Shown piece after piece: positions 29,564 to 40,768 of a DNA stretch of 64,000 nucleotides. The stretch's first letter is position 1, and each line of letters opens with the position of its first letter. The notes below the pieces were generated by a model that did not search any database, was not told the DNA's origin, and saw nothing but the letters and a program-made list of their open reading frames with translations. Made by a program: the position numbers and the translations under genes. Source of the DNA: Vibrio sagamiensis NBRC 104589 (lineage in GTDB: Bacteria; Pseudomonadota; Gammaproteobacteria; Enterobacterales; Vibrionaceae); contig NZ_BJXJ01000003.1 of assembly GCF_007990935.1 (NCBI RefSeq), forward strand, positions 1 to 64,000, read 5' to 3'.

Positions 29564-31774
29564 ATGAGCTACGATTTAGATGAAGATATTCTTCAAGACT
29601 TTTTAATAGAAGCGGGAGAAATTCTCGAGCTTCTTTCTGAACAGCTAGTTGAATTGGAAAATAACCCAGAAGATAAAGATCTCCTAAACGCAATTTTCCG
29701 CGGCTTTCATACAGTAAAGGGTGGTGCAGGCTTCTTATCATTAGCTGAATTGGTAGATACCTGCCATGGCGCAGAGAACGTTTTTGATGTATTGCGAAAT
29801 GGTCAGCGCTCAGTAACACCTAGCTTAATGGATACCATGCTTAAGGCATTAGATACTGTTAACTTGCAATTTCAAGCAGTACAAGAACAGAAAGCGCTTG
29901 AAGCTGCCGCCCCTGAGTTATTGAATGAGCTGCATCGCTTGTGCAAACCAGAATCAGAAGATGAAGGTGTTATGCTCGCTGAAGTAGCAACGATAATTTC
30001 AGAGCCTGTCATACCTGAAACTTTAGCCGGCTCTGATGCGTCGGAAGTGAGTAGTAGCGTTAGTGCTCTTGATGATATTACCCAAGACGAATTTGAAAAG
30101 TTATTGGATGAATTGCACGGAAGAGGTAGCGGTCCTAGCGTTCAACCTGTGGCTCCAACATCGTATAAGCACGTCGATGCCTCGGTTGACATTGATAATG
30201 GTGATATTACCGATGATGAGTTTGAAAGTTTGCTTGATGAACTTCATGGTATAGGTAAAAGCCCTTCTAATGGGAATAACCCAACAGCGATTTGCGTTGA
30301 TGGACAGAAAAGCCACACTGCACTAGAAAGTGATGCAAATGGTAGTGACTTCATGACTGATGATGAGTTTGAAAAGCTATTAGATGAATTACACGGTACA
30401 GGCCAAGGACCATCGGTGGAAGAACTGGATTTTGCAACTAAGCCAGTATCCGCTAACGCTGTCCCTCAAATTGAATCTAGACTAGAATCGTCTCAACCAG
30501 CTTCTAAAGTACCTCCGGCACCCAATAATAAACCTAAACCGGTGACAACAAAAGAAGAAGTAAAAACAGCAGCTTCGCCAACTAAAAAAACACAAGCTGA
30601 AGCAACGGTCCGTGTTGATACATCCACTCTCGATACGATTATGAATATGGTAGGTGAGTTGGTTTTAGTTCGTAACCGTCTGCTGAGCCTTGGTTTAAGT
30701 AGCAACAATGAAGAAATGTCAAAAGCAGTAGCTAATCTTGACGTTGTGACTGCTGATCTTCAGGGTGCAGTGATGAAGACGCGGATGCAGCCGATAAAAA
30801 AAGTGTTTGGACGTTTCCCTCGTGTTGTTCGTGATTTGGCACGTAATTTAAACAAAGATATTGTTTTGGAAATGCGCGGTGAAGAAACAGACCTAGACAA
30901 AAACTTGGTTGAAGCATTAGCCGATCCCTTGATTCACTTGGTTAGAAATTCTGTCGATCATGGGATTGAAATGCCAGATGATCGTGCCAGAGCTGGAAAG
31001 TCCCAAACAGGTAAAGTAACGTTATCCGCTTCACAAGAAGGTGATCATATTAACTTAGCCATTGTCGATGATGGTGGCGGTATGGATCCTGAAAAGTTAC
31101 GAAGTATTGCCGTCAAACGAGGTATGATGGATGAAGATGCTGCCGCACGTTTATCAGATAAAGAATGTTTTAATCTGATTTTTGCACCTGGTTTTTCAAG
31201 CAAAGATAAGATCTCTGATATCTCTGGCCGAGGTGTTGGTATGGATGTTGTAAAAACAGCGATCAATACTCTGAATGGTTCAATTGATATTGATTCTAAG
31301 TTGGGAGAAGGAACAAAGATCACAATTAAAGTACCACTTACTCTCGCAATTCTTCCAACACTTATGGTTGGTGTAGGTGGCAATCCTTTTGCGCTACCAT
31401 TAGCATCGGTGAATGAAATCTTCCATTTGGATCTCAGTCGAACGAATGTGGTTGACGGGCAATTAACAATCATTGTTCGTGATAAATCCATTCCATTATT
31501 TTATTTACAGAACTGGTTGACCTCTAAGTCACCTCGATTGGAAAAGCAGCAGGGCCATGGTCATGTTGTTATCGTCCAGATCGGCAGTCAGCGTGTTGGC
31601 TTTGTTGTAGATACATTAATCGGACAAGAAGAAGTCGTCATTAAACCACTGGATAATCTTTTGCAAGGAACTCCAGGTATGGCCGGAGCAACGATAACCA
31701 GTGACGGTCACATCGCTTTGATTCTTGATGTGCCAGATTTACTCAAGCAGTATGCTGCAGCTTCGCGTATTTAA
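29564..31774 (+). CDS. cheA: Chemotaxis histidine kinase CheA
   Basis: CheA is the array kinase that phosphorylates CheY and CheB. The 736-residue protein has the P1 phosphotransfer domain with His49 (FRGFHTVKGGAGF), a long linker at about 135-345, P3 dimerisation (TLDTIMNMVGELVLVRNRLL), the P4 ATPase domain (LVRNSVDHGIE; DDGGGMD; GRGVGMDVV) and the P5 CheW-like domain. I see no standard P2 CheY-binding domain. Instead the linker carries three copies of an acidic motif, residues 170-186, 214-229 and 262-278 (TQDEFEKLLDELHG and variants). In V. parahaemolyticus a linker region of CheA, the LID, binds the polar positioning proteins. Confidence 0.97.
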   Translation: MSYDLDEDILQDFLIEAGEILELLSEQLVELENNPEDKDLLNAIFRGFHTVKGGAGFLSLAELVDTCHGAENVFDVLRNGQRSVTPSLMDTMLKALDTVNLQFQAVQEQKALEAAAPELLNELHRLCKPESEDEGVMLAEVATIISEPVIPETLAGSDASEVSSSVSALDDITQDEFEKLLDELHGRGSGPSVQPVAPTSYKHVDASVDIDNGDITDDEFESLLDELHGIGKSPSNGNNPTAICVDGQKSHTALESDANGSDFMTDDEFEKLLDELHGTGQGPSVEELDFATKPVSANAVPQIESRLESSQPASKVPPAPNNKPKPVTTKEEVKTAASPTKKTQAEATVRVDTSTLDTIMNMVGELVLVRNRLLSLGLSSNNEEMSKAVANLDVVTADLQGAVMKTRMQPIKKVFGRFPRVVRDLARNLNKDIVLEMRGEETDLDKNLVEALADPLIHLVRNSVDHGIEMPDDRARAGKSQTGKVTLSASQEGDHINLAIVDDGGGMDPEKLRSIAVKRGMMDEDAAARLSDKECFNLIFAPGFSSKDKISDISGRGVGMDVVKTAINTLNGSIDIDSKLGEGTKITIKVPLTLAILPTLMVGVGGNPFALPLASVNEIFHLDLSRTNVVDGQLTIIVRDKSIPLFYLQNWLTSKSPRLEKQQGHGHVVIVQIGSQRVGFVVDTLIGQEEVVIKPLDNLLQGTPGMAGATITSDGHIALILDVPDLLKQYAAASRI

Positions 31775-31809
31775 GCGAAATAGAAAGTTAAAGGTTACAG
31801 AGGACAAAA

Positions 31810-32940
31810 ATGGCGATTAAAGTACTGGTTGTTGATGACTCGAGTTTTTTCCGTCGTCGTGTAAGCGAGATCATTAACTCAAATCCGCGTCTTGAAGTGA
31901 TAGATGTTGCCGTAAATGGTAGAGAAGCAATAGAAAAAGCACAAACTTTAAGGCCTGATGTCATCACGATGGATGTTGAAATGCCGGTAATGGATGGCAT
32001 TACTGCTGTACGTGAGATTATGTCATCATCTCCAACACCTATCTTAATGTTTTCTTCTTTAACCCAAGATGGGGCTAAGGCTACTTTAGAGGCATTAGAT
32101 GCTGGTGCCTTGGATTTTTTACCCAAGAAATTTGAAGATATCGCTCGAAATCGTGACGAGGCAACCACACTATTACAGCAGCGAGTTATCCAAATTGCGG
32201 CAAAGCGTGTTTTGATACGTCGATCAATAGTCAAGCCTGTAGTTACAGCGGAAAAAAATGTCACCGAGTGTACTTCATTGGAACGTTCTGTCGCTCGAAC
32301 TAACACGGTATCAACTTCTGTATATAATCGCTCTGTTTTGAAAAAGTGTAGAGCTTCAGGTAAAAAATATCGTCTTACTGCAATAGGAACGTCAACAGGA
32401 GGCCCTGTTGCGTTACAGAAAATATTGGCAGACTTACCTGCTAATTACCCACATCCCATTTTGTTGATTCAACATATGCCCGCAACGTTTACAGCGGCGT
32501 TTGCAAGTCGTTTGAATTCATTGTGCAAGATTCAAGTTAAAGAAGCCAACGATGGTGATGTTCTTCAAGCCGGAGTTGCTTATTTGGCTCCAGGTGGTAA
32601 GCAAATGATGGTTGATGGGAGAGCTGGAACTGCGCGCCTTCGTATTATTGATGGTGGTGACCGGATGAACTACAAACCTTGCGTTGATGTGACATTTGGC
32701 TCTGCAGCAAAGATCTTTGGCGAAAGTGTATTATCAATAGTGCTTACAGGCATGGGTGCGGATGGGCGTGAAGGGGCGAGAATGCTGAAAGCAGCAGGCT
32801 CAACTATTTGGGCGCAAGATGAAGAAAGTTGTGTCGTTTATGGTATGCCACAAGCTGTCGCTAAAGCTGGAATTTCATCCGAAGATATACCGCTTGAACA
32901 GATTGCTGAACGAATGCTAATTGAAGTAGGCTTAGGGTAG
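31810..32940 (+). CDS. cheB: Chemotaxis methylesterase CheB
   Basis: CheB removes methyl groups from chemoreceptors and resets sensitivity. The 376-residue protein has a receiver domain ([12 protein letters not shown]; phosphoacceptor in [12 protein letters not shown]), a linker, and the methylesterase domain with catalytic Ser195 ([11 protein letters not shown]), His in [10 protein letters not shown] and Asp in [10 protein letters not shown]. It lies between cheA and parC, nine bases before parC. The receptor methyltransferase cheR is not in the window. Confidence 0.97.
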   Translation: MAIKVLVVDDSSFFRRRVSEIINSNPRLEVIDVAVNGREAIEKAQTLRPDVITMDVEMPVMDGITAVREIMSSSPTPILMFSSLTQDGAKATLEALDAGALDFLPKKFEDIARNRDEATTLLQQRVIQIAAKRVLIRRSIVKPVVTAEKNVTECTSLERSVARTNTVSTSVYNRSVLKKCRASGKKYRLTAIGTSTGGPVALQKILADLPANYPHPILLIQHMPATFTAAFASRLNSLCKIQVKEANDGDVLQAGVAYLAPGGKQMMVDGRAGTARLRIIDGGDRMNYKPCVDVTFGSAAKIFGESVLSIVLTGMGADGREGARMLKAAGSTIWAQDEESCVVYGMPQAVAKAGISSEDIPLEQIAERMLIEVGLG

Positions 32941-32948
32941 GAAATTAC

Positions 32949-33717
32949 ATGATCGTTTGGAGCGTAGCTAACCAAAAAGGTGGTGTTGGGAAAACAACAT
33001 CAACGGTGACTTTAGCAGGTTTGTTGAGTCAAAAAGGCCATCGTGTTTTGATGGTTGATACTGACCCTCACGCGTCACTGACAACCTATCTTGGTTACGA
33101 CTCAGATGGTCTCACTTTTAGCTTATTTGACTTATTTCAGTTAAGCAGCTTTTCTCGAGAGACGGTAAAGCCATTAATTTTACAAACCGAGCTGCAAGGA
33201 ATGGATCTTATTCCGGCTCATATGTCATTGGCTACACTCGACCGTGTGATGGGTAATCGAGGCGGAATGGGCCTTGTCTTGAAACGTGCCCTAGCTTCAG
33301 TATCACAAGATTATGATTATGTATTAATTGATTGCCCACCTATTTTAGGAGTGATGATGGTCAATGCATTGGCAGCCAGTGATCGTATTTTGATACCTGT
33401 TCAAACCGAATTTTTAGCAATGAAAGGGCTAGAGCGAATGATCCGTACTTTAACGATCATGCAAAAGTCTAGACCAACAGTGTTTAAAGTGACGATTGTA
33501 CCAACGATGTATGATAAACGAACCAAAGCTTCGTTACAGACACTTCTCCAGCTGAAGCGTGATTATCCAGATCAAGTATGGACTTCTGCTGTTCCAATTG
33601 ATACCAAATTTAGGGATGCAAGTTTGAAGCGTTTGCCTGCTTCACACTTTGCATCAGGAAGCCGTGGTGTATTTGCTTACAAACAACTTCTGATTTACTT
33701 GCAGAGGTTATCATTTG

Positions 33718-33728
<11 letters not shown>
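32949..33728 (+). CDS. parC: ParA-like polar chemotaxis array positioning ATPase ParC
   Basis: ParC is the Vibrio ParA-family ATPase that places chemotaxis arrays at the old pole and carries them to new poles. It is not the topoisomerase IV subunit of the same name. The 259-residue protein has the deviant Walker A NQKGGVGKTTS (about residues 8-18), VDTDPHASLT and DCPPILGVM. Its place between cheB and the CheW-like gene parP, rather than beside a parB or an origin, supports the chemotaxis role. It overlaps parP by eleven bases. Confidence 0.92.
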
Positions 33729-34740
<1,012 letters not shown>

Positions 34741-34775
34741 AATTTGGTCGGGAACGATATTAACAAGGATTAATT

Positions 34776-35270
34776 ATGTCTCAAGCTTTTGAAGTAGAAA
34801 TGAAGAAAAACGCATCGAATGATGAGGTACTTCAGTGGGTGACGTTCCAATTGGAAGAAGAAACATACGGTATTAACGTGATGCAAGTCCGTGAAGTACT
34901 TCGTTATACTGAAATTGCACCCGTCCCAGGTGCTCCAGACTATGTTTTAGGTATCATTAATCTACGTGGTAGCGTAGTGACAGTGATTGACACCCGCTCA
35001 CGTTTTAATCTGATGGAAGGTGAAGTGACAGATAACACTCGAATTATTGTTATTGAGTCTGAACATCAAGTTATTGGTATATTAGTGGATAGTGTTGCAG
35101 AGGTTGTTTACTTGCGCTCTTCAGAAATTGACACAACGCCATCGGTAGGAACAGATGAGAGTTCGAAGTTTATCCAAGGTGTTAGTAACCGAGACGGAAA
35201 CCTACTCATTTTAGTTGATTTAAATAAGTTACTTAGCAATGATGAATGGCACGAAATGGCTCATCTTTAA
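34776..35270 (+). CDS. cheW: Chemotaxis coupling protein CheW
   Basis: CheW couples receptors to CheA in the array. The 164-residue protein is a single CheW domain with the usual sequences: VLQWVTFQLEEETYGINVMQ, VREVLRYTEIAPVPGAPDYV and LGIINLRGSVVTVIDTRSRF. An AAGGA site precedes the ATG. It ends 14 bases before the small coiled-coil gene that closes the chemotaxis run. Confidence 0.97.
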   Translation: MSQAFEVEMKKNASNDEVLQWVTFQLEEETYGINVMQVREVLRYTEIAPVPGAPDYVLGIINLRGSVVTVIDTRSRFNLMEGEVTDNTRIIVIESEHQVIGILVDSVAEVVYLRSSEIDTTPSVGTDESSKFIQGVSNRDGNLLILVDLNKLLSNDEWHEMAHL

Positions 35271-35284
35271 TAGTGTGAAAGGCA

Positions 35285-35779
35285 ATGTCTGATTATCCCT
35301 CTTTGCACTTACTGCTTATTGCTGTTGGTGCACTATCATTGGTTTTTATCGTACTTCTTTTGTTAATTCTTCGCATTAGGGTAGGGCTGCGAAGACAAGT
35401 AGAACAACAACGCATTAGAGCACGAAATAGTGATAAAGAATGTCAAAAGTTGAGTAAGCAGTTGTTGGAATTACGTTCAGTTGTTGTTGGCTTGGGAAAT
35501 AAAGTCACAGAGCAGCAAAATGAATTGCAACACCTTCATGAGCGCACTCGAGAGTTAGAACATGCGGATACTGATGGGCGACTCTATAGTAGAGCGACCA
35601 AAATGGTCCAGTTAGGAGCTGACATCAATGAACTTATAGAAGAGTGTGAGTTACCAAAAGCAGAAGCTGAACTTATGCTTTCTTTACAAAAAAAGTTAGC
35701 CGGTGAAGAAAAAATTCCTCCTTTGAGTGGCCAACCTTTCGATGATTATCCTCATCGGCCTAGAAGTCGACGTAAATAA
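35285..35779 (+). CDS. DUF2802-type membrane-anchored coiled-coil protein
   Basis: This 164-residue protein has one N-terminal transmembrane helix (about 8-28), a coiled coil (about 35-100), and a C-terminal conserved part (MVQLGADINELIEECELPKA, then EAELMLSLQKKL). It matches the DUF2802 family regularly found after cheW in vibrios and pseudomonads. The conserved segment resembles a small helix-turn-helix. Its function is not known to me. It is the last gene before the terminator at 35783-35806. Confidence 0.85.
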   Translation: MSDYPSLHLLLIAVGALSLVFIVLLLLILRIRVGLRRQVEQQRIRARNSDKECQKLSKQLLELRSVVVGLGNKVTEQQNELQHLHERTRELEHADTDGRLYSRATKMVQLGADINELIEECELPKAEAELMLSLQKKLAGEEKIPPLSGQPFDDYPHRPRSRRK

Positions 35780-35782
35780 AAA

Positions 35783-35806
35783 AGAAGCAGAGGCTTCTTT
35801 TTTTTT
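35783..35806 (+). terminator. Intrinsic terminator closing the chemotaxis operon
   Basis: AGAAGC pairs with GCTTCT around a short loop and runs straight into nine or more T residues. It separates the flagellar/chemotaxis block from the ccm operon. Confidence 0.85.
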
Positions 35807-35908
35807 AAATTCAGTTTGAAACGGTATAGCAATTAACATGTGCGATTTGTGATATTGAATGAGCAAAAAGCCACCGGGTCATTCACTTCAACGTTTTGTT
35901 GTCCTATT

Positions 35909-35937
35909 TTGTCTTTACAAAGCTGTGTTAGTATAAG
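35909..35937 (+). promoter_or_regulatory. Putative sigma-70 promoter of the ccm operon
   Basis: TTGTCT at 35909-35914 and TATAAG at 35932-35937 are 17 bases apart and end 28 bases before ccmA. Together with the terminator upstream, this makes ccm a separate transcription unit. It is a prediction from sequence only. Confidence 0.6.
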
Positions 35938-35965
35938 TTCTCGTTCACTTTTTAGTTGAAGTTCT

Positions 35966-36583
35966 ATGTTAGAAGTCTTTAACCTTACTGCAATTCGTGA
36001 TGAGCGGGTTCTATTCGAAAACCTAAAATTTGAAGTTAAATCAGGTGAATTGGTTCAAATTGAAGGGCGCAATGGTACGGGTAAAACGACGTTACTACGA
36101 ATCATTGCAGGCTTAGCAGACAGAGATGATGGATTCATCAAGTGGAAAGACGAGCAGATTGAACAATGCAGGGATGTTTTTCATCAGGATTTGCTCTTTT
36201 TAGGTCATCAAACAGGTGTTAAGCGAGATTTGACGGCATTAGAAAATTTGAAGTTCTATCAAGCCATTCATAATATCCCGACCTCTGATGAATCACTGTT
36301 TTCTGTATTGGCTCAAGTCGGGCTCGCGGGGCGAGAAGACGTATTGGTTGGTCAACTTTCTGCAGGCCAACAGCGTCGCGTTGCCCTAGCCAGACTTTGG
36401 CTAAGTAATCAGCTTTTATGGATTTTAGACGAGCCCCTTACAGCAATAGATAAACAAGGCGTTCAAGTGTTGGAGTCTCTCTTTTTAGCCCATACACAAC
36501 AAGGAGGGATTGTGATACTCACTACCCATCAAGATATGTTCACAGATAACCCTCTTCTCAGAAAAATTAAGCTAGGTGACTAG
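35966..36583 (+). CDS. ccmA: Heme exporter ATP-binding protein CcmA
   Basis: CcmA is the ATPase of the CcmABCD complex that releases holo-CcmE during cytochrome c maturation. The 205-residue ABC protein has Walker A GRNGTGKTTL (about residues 34-43), the signature LSAGQQRRVAL and Walker B LLWILDEP. Its length fits this compact family. ccmB starts on the next base after its stop codon. Confidence 0.97.
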   Translation: MLEVFNLTAIRDERVLFENLKFEVKSGELVQIEGRNGTGKTTLLRIIAGLADRDDGFIKWKDEQIEQCRDVFHQDLLFLGHQTGVKRDLTALENLKFYQAIHNIPTSDESLFSVLAQVGLAGREDVLVGQLSAGQQRRVALARLWLSNQLLWILDEPLTAIDKQGVQVLESLFLAHTQQGGIVILTTHQDMFTDNPLLRKIKLGD

Positions 36584-37252
36584 ATGATTTCGTCGATGAT
36601 GACCATTATTCGACGCGAATTGCTGATCGCATTTCGTCGTCAAGCCGATATCCTCAATCCTCTGTGGTTTTTTATTATTGTGATTACCCTCTTCCCTCTA
36701 GGAGTTGGTCCAGCCGGTGATTTATTAGCACGTATTGCTGCGGGCATTATTTGGGTTGCGGCTTTGTTGTCTGCTTTATTGTCATTGGAACGACTATTTC
36801 GAGATGATTTTCAAGATGGTGCATTAGAGCAGATGATGCTGATGCCGATACCTCTGCAACTTGTTATTATTTCAAAGGTAATCGCACATTGGCTGCTGAC
36901 TGGTTTGCCTTTGATTTTGATCAGCCCATTGATAGCCATTTTATTATCCTTAGATTTTAATACTTGGTTAGCGGTTGTATTTACACTGATGGTAGGCACA
37001 CCTACATTAAGTTTTATTGGCGCTATTGGTGTTGCACTGACCGTTGGTTTACAAAAGGGAGGGGTGCTATTGAGTTTACTGCTTTTACCTTTATTTACTC
37101 CAATTCTGATCTTTGCGACTGCTGCAATTGATGCCGCTTCACTGGGTATGGCGTATAACGGTCAGTTAGCAATTTTAGGTGCGATGCTGGTTGCAGCAAT
37201 GACATTGACCCCTTTTGCTATCAGTGCATCTTTGAGAATTAGTGTGAACTAG
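36584..37252 (+). CDS. ccmB: Heme exporter membrane protein CcmB
   Basis: CcmB is the membrane partner of CcmA. The 222-residue protein has six hydrophobic helices and the usual family opening (IIRRELLIAFRRQADILNPL) followed by LWFFIIVITLFPLGVGP. It is directly joined to ccmA. A gap of 108 bases with no clear signal follows before ccmC. Confidence 0.97.
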   Translation: MISSMMTIIRRELLIAFRRQADILNPLWFFIIVITLFPLGVGPAGDLLARIAAGIIWVAALLSALLSLERLFRDDFQDGALEQMMLMPIPLQLVIISKVIAHWLLTGLPLILISPLIAILLSLDFNTWLAVVFTLMVGTPTLSFIGAIGVALTVGLQKGGVLLSLLLLPLFTPILIFATAAIDAASLGMAYNGQLAILGAMLVAAMTLTPFAISASLRISVN

Positions 37253-37360
37253 CACGAAAAATACAAATATATGGTGCTCGATCAAAGAATTATTCTCCAA
37301 GCACTGCTACGGTCTCTGCCGTATTAAATAGTATTCTTGAAGTAAGAGCGAGAACTAAAC

Positions 37361-38104
37361 ATGTGGAAATGGTTACATCCTTATGCCAAACCTGAAACCG
37401 CTTATCAATTGAGTGGTAAGCTCCTACCTTGGTTTGCTGGGTTAGCACTTGTCTGTTTGTCGATTGGAACTATTTGGGGATTAGCTTTTGCCCCTGCAGA
37501 TTATCAGCAAGGTGATAGTTTTCGAATCATCTATATACATGTCCCTGCTGCAATTTGGTCGATGGGCGTGTATTTATCGATGGCCATTGCTGCTTTCATC
37601 GGCTTTGTTTGGCAAATACGCTTGTCAGAATTGGCAGCATTAGCTATGGCTCCAATTGGTGCAGTGTTTACTTTTATTGCTCTTCTAACAGGTGCTATAT
37701 GGGGTAAACCGATGTGGGGAACTTGGTGGGAATGGGATGCTCGATTAACATCAGAATTAATTCTTCTCTTTCTTTATTTGGGCGTTATTGCCTTATATCA
37801 CGCTTTTGATGACCAAAAATCAGCAGCCAAGGCAGCGGGAGTTTTGGCTATGGTCGGAGTTGTTAACTTACCGATTATCCACTTTTCAGTTGAGTGGTGG
37901 AACACCCTTCATCAGGGAGCAACAATTACAAAATTCGAGAAACCATCAATTTCATCCAACATGCTATGGCCTTTGCTGTCGAACATTTTTGGCTTCGCTT
38001 TTTTCTTTGCTGCGATCACTATGATTCGCTTCCGCAATGAAATTATCAGTAAAGAAAGTTATCGCCCTTGGGTACGTAAACTTGCGATTGAAAAAACTCA
38101 GTGA
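37361..38104 (+). CDS. ccmC: Heme handling protein CcmC
   Basis: CcmC passes heme to CcmE in the periplasm. The 247-residue protein has six transmembrane helices and the tryptophan-rich heme-handling loop WGTWWEWDARLTSELILLF. It also has His residues in the flanking periplasmic loops (YIHVPAAIWSMG; IIHFSVEWWNTLHQG). It overlaps or abuts ccmD, as is usual in the operon. Confidence 0.97.
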   Translation: MWKWLHPYAKPETAYQLSGKLLPWFAGLALVCLSIGTIWGLAFAPADYQQGDSFRIIYIHVPAAIWSMGVYLSMAIAAFIGFVWQIRLSELAALAMAPIGAVFTFIALLTGAIWGKPMWGTWWEWDARLTSELILLFLYLGVIALYHAFDDQKSAAKAAGVLAMVGVVNLPIIHFSVEWWNTLHQGATITKFEKPSISSNMLWPLLSNIFGFAFFFAAITMIRFRNEIISKESYRPWVRKLAIEKTQ

Positions 38105-38115
38105 GGTATTACATC

Positions 38116-38322
38116 ATGCATTTTGAATCTCTGAGCGACTTATTTAACATGGGGGGATATGCAGCGTATGTATGGAGTGCATTTGCTATTACCTTCTTAT
38201 CGATGCTGATTTTGGCTGGCGTGAGTATCCGTCGTAGCCGCACTTTGTTTAAAGAAGTGAAACTCAAAATGGAACGTCAAGCGCGAATTGAGGCAGCGAA
38301 AGATATGGAGAACACGCTATGA
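38116..38322 (+). CDS. ccmD: Heme exporter subunit CcmD
   Basis: CcmD is a small membrane protein that stabilises the CcmABC-CcmE complex. The 68-residue protein has the typical opening ([19 protein letters not shown]) with a single transmembrane helix and a basic tail ([19 protein letters not shown]). I chose ATG at 38116 since GAGG at 38103-38106 is spaced well from it. A GTG at 38101 overlaps the ccmC stop and lacks such a site. Confidence 0.92.
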   Translation: MHFESLSDLFNMGGYAAYVWSAFAITFLSMLILAGVSIRRSRTLFKEVKLKMERQARIEAAKDMENTL

Positions 38323-38804
38323 ATCCAAGGCGCAAAAAACGTTTAGCCATCGCATTATCGATTATCATTGGGATTGGGACAACAATTGGCCTTATGTTAT
38401 TCGCTTTAGGTCAAAATATGGATCTCTTTTACACTCCAACAGAACTAATCAACGGTAAGCCTGATGGTACCAAACCTCAAGTTGGGCAACGCCTACGTAT
38501 TGGAGGTATGGTAGTGAAAGGCTCAGTGCGTCGAGACCCTGAGTCTTTAAAAGTGAGTTTCGAGCTTCGTGATGTGGGTCCTATAGTAACAATCGTTTAT
38601 GAAGGTATCCTTCCTGACTTATTCCGTGAAGGCCAAGGGATTGTTGCACAAGGTGTCCTCGAAAATCCCACTACGGTAAAAGCAAGCGAAGTGCTGGCAA
38701 AACATGATGAAGAATACATGCCACCAGAAATAGCGGAAGCGATGAAGAAGTCTCATGAGCCGTTGCAATATACAGAAGAACAGAAACAAGGGAGTGAGCA
38801 ATGA
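38319..38804 (+). CDS. ccmE: Periplasmic heme chaperone CcmE
   Basis: CcmE carries heme covalently from CcmC to CcmF. The 161-residue protein has an N-terminal transmembrane anchor (about 9-29), a beta-barrel domain ([21 protein letters not shown]), and the heme-binding His129 in [12 protein letters not shown]. It overlaps ccmD and ccmF by four bases each, a sign of coupled translation. Confidence 0.97.
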   Translation: MNPRRKKRLAIALSIIIGIGTTIGLMLFALGQNMDLFYTPTELINGKPDGTKPQVGQRLRIGGMVVKGSVRRDPESLKVSFELRDVGPIVTIVYEGILPDLFREGQGIVAQGVLENPTTVKASEVLAKHDEEYMPPEIAEAMKKSHEPLQYTEEQKQGSEQ

Positions 38805-40768
38805 TTGCTGAAATAGGTCACTTTGCCCTGATTCTTTCACTAGCTATGGCAGTATTACTTAGTATTTTACCGCTATGGGGTGCTTCGAATAATAACACCA
38901 TGTTGATGAATACAGCTCGACCATTATCTTGGTCGATGTTCATCATGCTATTTTTTTCTTTTGCGATCCTAGCTTGGTGCTTCTACAGTAATGACTTTAC
39001 TGTCCAATACGTAGCCAGTAATTCTAATAGTCAACTACCTTGGTATTATCGACTAACAGCAGTATGGGGTGCGCATGAAGGTTCGTTGCTACTTTGGGTA
39101 TTTATCCAAGCGGGATGGACTGTTGCTGTGGCGACGTTTAGCCGAGGGATGCCGCAAGAATCAGTAGCTCGAGTACTTGCAGTCATGGGGATGATTTCAG
39201 TTGGGTTTTTGCTATTTATCATTATTACCTCCAACCCATTTTTACGAACATTACCATATTTTCCCGTTGATGGTCGTGACTTAAATCCATTGTTGCAAGA
39301 TCCTGGGCTCATTGTACATCCTCCTATGTTGTATATGGGGTATGTGGGTTTTTCAGTGGCTTTCTCTTTTGCTATTGCTTCGCTGATGACTGGTCGTCTT
39401 GATACAGCATGGGCTCGCTGGTCTCGCCCATGGACAACTGCTGCGTGGGTTTTTCTGACTCTGGGTATTGCTCTCGGTTCTTGGTGGGCTTATTACGAGC
39501 TTGGTTGGGGGGGCTGGTGGTTTTGGGACCCAGTCGAGAATGCTTCCTTTATGCCATGGCTAGCGGGTACTGCCTTGATGCACTCACTTGCTGTAACTGA
39601 AAAACGAGGCACATTTAAAGCGTGGACAGTTTTACTGGCGATCTCAGCATTTTCGTTGAGTTTGCTAGGAACTTTCTTGGTGCGCTCTGGTATTTTAGTT
39701 TCTGTACACGCCTTTGCTTCTGACCCTGCTCGAGGTATGTTTATACTTGCTTTCCTCGTCTTCGTTATTGGTGGTTCACTATTGCTATTTGCAATGAAAG
39801 GCGCAGCGATCCGTGTCAGAGGAAACTTTGCTTTGCTCTCGCGTGAGAATGTGTTGTTGGGCAATAACATAATTCTTATTGCAGCCCTAGTGGTGGTATT
39901 GGTTGGAACATTGTTGCCTTTGGTACACAAACAAATTGGCTTGGGTTCTGTATCGATAGGTGCGCCGTTCTTCGATATGCTCTTTGCGTGGTTAATGATG
40001 CCTTTTGCTTTCCTGATGGGGATTGGCCCATTGATTCGCTGGAAAAGAGATAATCTATCAAAGCTGATTAAACCGATGCTCATTTCAGGCTTACTTGCCT
40101 TTGGTGTAGCCGCCGTATGTGTTTATCTCTTCGCTGATTTCTTTTCTATGATGGCCTACATTGGTTGGATAATGGCTATTTGGATCATTGCGATGCATGG
40201 GTTCGAGTTGTATGAGCGAGCAACACATCGACATAAATTCTCTTCTGGTGTTAGTAAGTTACCACGCAGTCACTGGGCGATGATGCTGGGTCATGTTGGA
40301 TTGGCTGTGACCATTATCGGTATTAGTATGGTACAAAATTATAGTATCGAGCGTGATGTTAGATTGGCACCTGGAGAGTCTTTCCAAGCCGAAGGTTATG
40401 ACTTCTTTTTTGCGGGAGTTCGTGACAAAGATGGTCCTAATTATGACGGTTATATTGCAGATTTTGACATCAATCACGACGGCCGTTTTATTAATACATT
40501 ACATGCAGAGAAGCGGTTTTATCGCACCGCAAAATCTATGATGACAGAAGCGGCGATTGATCGTGGTGTTACGCGAGATCTTTACGTTGCTATGGGAGAA
40601 AGGCTTGATGACGGTCGATCTTGGGCAGTACGGATTTACTACAAACCTTTTGTTCGCTGGATCTGGGCGGGTGCATTAATCATGTCTTTGGGAGGTGTGT
40701 TGGCTATTTCTGACCGACGCTATCGCTTCCGTAAGCCCGCTAAGCAGGAGGCATTAGCAAATGAGTAA
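38801..40768 (+). CDS. ccmF: Cytochrome c heme lyase subunit CcmF
   Basis: CcmF is the large membrane core of the heme ligation complex. The 655-residue protein has about 14-15 transmembrane helices and the tryptophan-rich periplasmic signature [18 protein letters not shown] near residue 235-255. It also has conserved His residues ([19 protein letters not shown]). A large periplasmic domain lies near the C-terminus. It overlaps ccmG by eight bases. Confidence 0.97.
   Translation: MIAEIGHFALILSLAMAVLLSILPLWGASNNNTMLMNTARPLSWSMFIMLFFSFAILAWCFYSNDFTVQYVASNSNSQLPWYYRLTAVWGAHEGSLLLWVFIQAGWTVAVATFSRGMPQESVARVLAVMGMISVGFLLFIIITSNPFLRTLPYFPVDGRDLNPLLQDPGLIVHPPMLYMGYVGFSVAFSFAIASLMTGRLDTAWARWSRPWTTAAWVFLTLGIALGSWWAYYELGWGGWWFWDPVENASFMPWLAGTALMHSLAVTEKRGTFKAWTVLLAISAFSLSLLGTFLVRSGILVSVHAFASDPARGMFILAFLVFVIGGSLLLFAMKGAAIRVRGNFALLSRENVLLGNNIILIAALVVVLVGTLLPLVHKQIGLGSVSIGAPFFDMLFAWLMMPFAFLMGIGPLIRWKRDNLSKLIKPMLISGLLAFGVAAVCVYLFADFFSMMAYIGWIMAIWIIAMHGFELYERATHRHKFSSGVSKLPRSHWAMMLGHVGLAVTIIGISMVQNYSIERDVRLAPGESFQAEGYDFFFAGVRDKDGPNYDGYIADFDINHDGRFINTLHAEKRFYRTAKSMMTEAAIDRGVTRDLYVAMGERLDDGRSWAVRIYYKPFVRWIWAGALIMSLGGVLAISDRRYRFRKPAKQEALANE

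Noticed and set aside
30071..30397. The three CheA motif repeats as a CRISPR-like array or assembly duplication
   Set aside because: The repeats are coding, unequal in spacing and differ at many synonymous and non-synonymous positions.
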